Shown here: one piece after another, positions 4,847-5,244 of the stretch | Layout: each line of letters begins with the position of its first letter | How positions within the stretch are numbered: the stretch's first letter is position 1 | Assembly: GCA_002825465.1 (NCBI GenBank) | Contig: PJER01000143.1 | Span: forward strand, 1-5,244 | Source: Candidatus Thorarchaeota archaeon MP8T_1 | GTDB taxonomy: Archaea; Asgardarchaeota; Thorarchaeia; Thorarchaeales; Thorarchaeaceae | Length of the DNA: 5,244 nucleotides | Direction: 5' to 3' | The notes under the pieces: generated by a model | What the model saw: the letters and a program-made list of their open reading frames with translations, nothing else | Told to the model about the DNA's origin: nothing | Databases searched by the model: none | Made by a program: the position numbers and the translations under genes

Positions 4847-5244
4847 ATGAAGAAGGCCATTTTACTCGCAGCGGGCGATTCTACAAGGATGTTACCATTA
4901 TCTGCAAATCAGCCAAAGCATCTTCTACCAGTAGCTGGAAAACCACTTCTGTTTCATACTTTGGAAGCATTAGAAACAGCAGGTATTGAAGAAACATTGA
5001 TTGTCTATGGATATCATGCTGAAAAGCTTAGTGAGGCTGTAAATTCGGAAAAATGGGGAAAGGGAAAAATGACTGTCTCCTTCGTACTGCAGGAGGAGAG
5101 GAAGGGAACAGCCCATGCAGCTGGGTATGCAAAATCCTTTGTTGGTGATGACACATCACTATTGATGAATGGTGATATATTAGTCGGACCAGGGGATTTT
5201 GAAGGATTGATTCAATATCATGAGAAAGGAGAATTCGAGATGAC
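4847..5244 (+). CDS. Sugar-1-phosphate nucleotidylyltransferase, N-terminal part
   Basis: The enzyme joins a sugar 1-phosphate to an NTP to make a nucleotide sugar and pyrophosphate, feeding glycan or cell-envelope synthesis in the cytosol. The visible 132 codons cover much of the Rossmann-like nucleotidyltransferase domain. The signature is LAAGDSTRMLPLS (7-19) followed by PKHLLPVAGKP (23-33), with the nucleotide-binding Arg (R14) and Lys (K24). QEERKGTAHA (82-91) corresponds to the uridine-contacting loop of GlmU-like enzymes, and NGD (108-110) holds the metal-binding Asp (D110). The QxxxxGTAHA form is common in archaeal GlmU-like bifunctional pyrophosphorylase/acetyltransferases of about 400 residues, but the C-terminal half is outside the window, so a glucose- or mannose-1-phosphate enzyme remains possible. 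ATG 4847 is the only good start: the frame has a stop at 4823-4825 with no start between. The gene is divergent from the small winged-helix gene. Confidence 0.93.
   Translation, partial: MKKAILLAAGDSTRMLPLSANQPKHLLPVAGKPLLFHTLEALETAGIEETLIVYGYHAEKLSEAVNSEKWGKGKMTVSFVLQEERKGTAHAAGYAKSFVGDDTSLLMNGDILVGPGDFEGLIQYHEKGEFEM

Noticed and set aside
4777..4989. Plus-strand open frame of 70 codons starting with ATG after a purine-rich GGAGGGG
   Set aside because: It overlaps the nucleotidyltransferase gene in another frame, has low-complexity Ser/Thr-rich content without family features, and the purine run lies inside rather than before its start.
1..5244. Mobile element, CRISPR array or defence island
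   Set aside because: No transposase, integrase, terminal repeats, regularly spaced direct repeats or defence-gene motifs were seen on either strand; Hef is a repair enzyme here.

Overview
The window looks archaeal. The main evidence is a full-length Hef protein (FANCM-like superfamily 2 helicase fused to an XPF/ERCC4 nuclease and a helix-hairpin-helix tail). Supporting signs are a stand-alone PRC-barrel protein, two small winged-helix regulators of archaeal style, AT-rich TATA-like boxes and purine-rich Shine-Dalgarno sites. Base composition is moderate, neither strongly AT- nor GC-rich. Full-length Hef is classically euryarchaeal; I cannot tell from this sequence alone whether the host is a euryarchaeon or a related lineage such as an Asgard archaeon.

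Layout from left to right. (1) Bases 1-696, minus strand: deoxyribose-phosphate aldolase (deoC), nearly complete, with its 3' end beyond the window. (2) Bases 767-1111, minus strand: a 114-residue PRC-barrel protein, 70 bases upstream of deoC and possibly co-transcribed with it. (3) Bases 1112-1204: a divergent promoter region. (4) Bases 1205-3523, plus strand: hef. (5) Bases 3534-4223, minus strand: an ArsR-type winged-helix regulator that converges on hef with only 10 bases between the stop codons. (6) Bases 4231-4320, minus strand: a candidate 29-codon small gene wedged between the two regulators and containing a long imperfect inverted repeat. (7) Bases 4344-4589, minus strand: an 81-residue winged-helix protein. 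(8) Bases 4590-4846: a non-coding divergent promoter region rich in inverted repeats. (9) Bases 4847-5244, plus strand: the N-terminal third or so of a sugar-1-phosphate nucleotidylyltransferase, cut by the window edge.

The genes look like ordinary chromosomal housekeeping and regulatory genes: deoxynucleoside catabolism (deoC), replication-fork repair (hef), nucleotide-sugar synthesis (nucleotidyltransferase), and a small regulator cluster. I see no mobile element, CRISPR array, rRNA or tRNA. The points most worth a second look are the candidate small gene and its embedded inverted repeat, a PCNA-binding-like motif in the acidic linker of Hef, and the inverted repeats between the small regulator and the nucleotidyltransferase.
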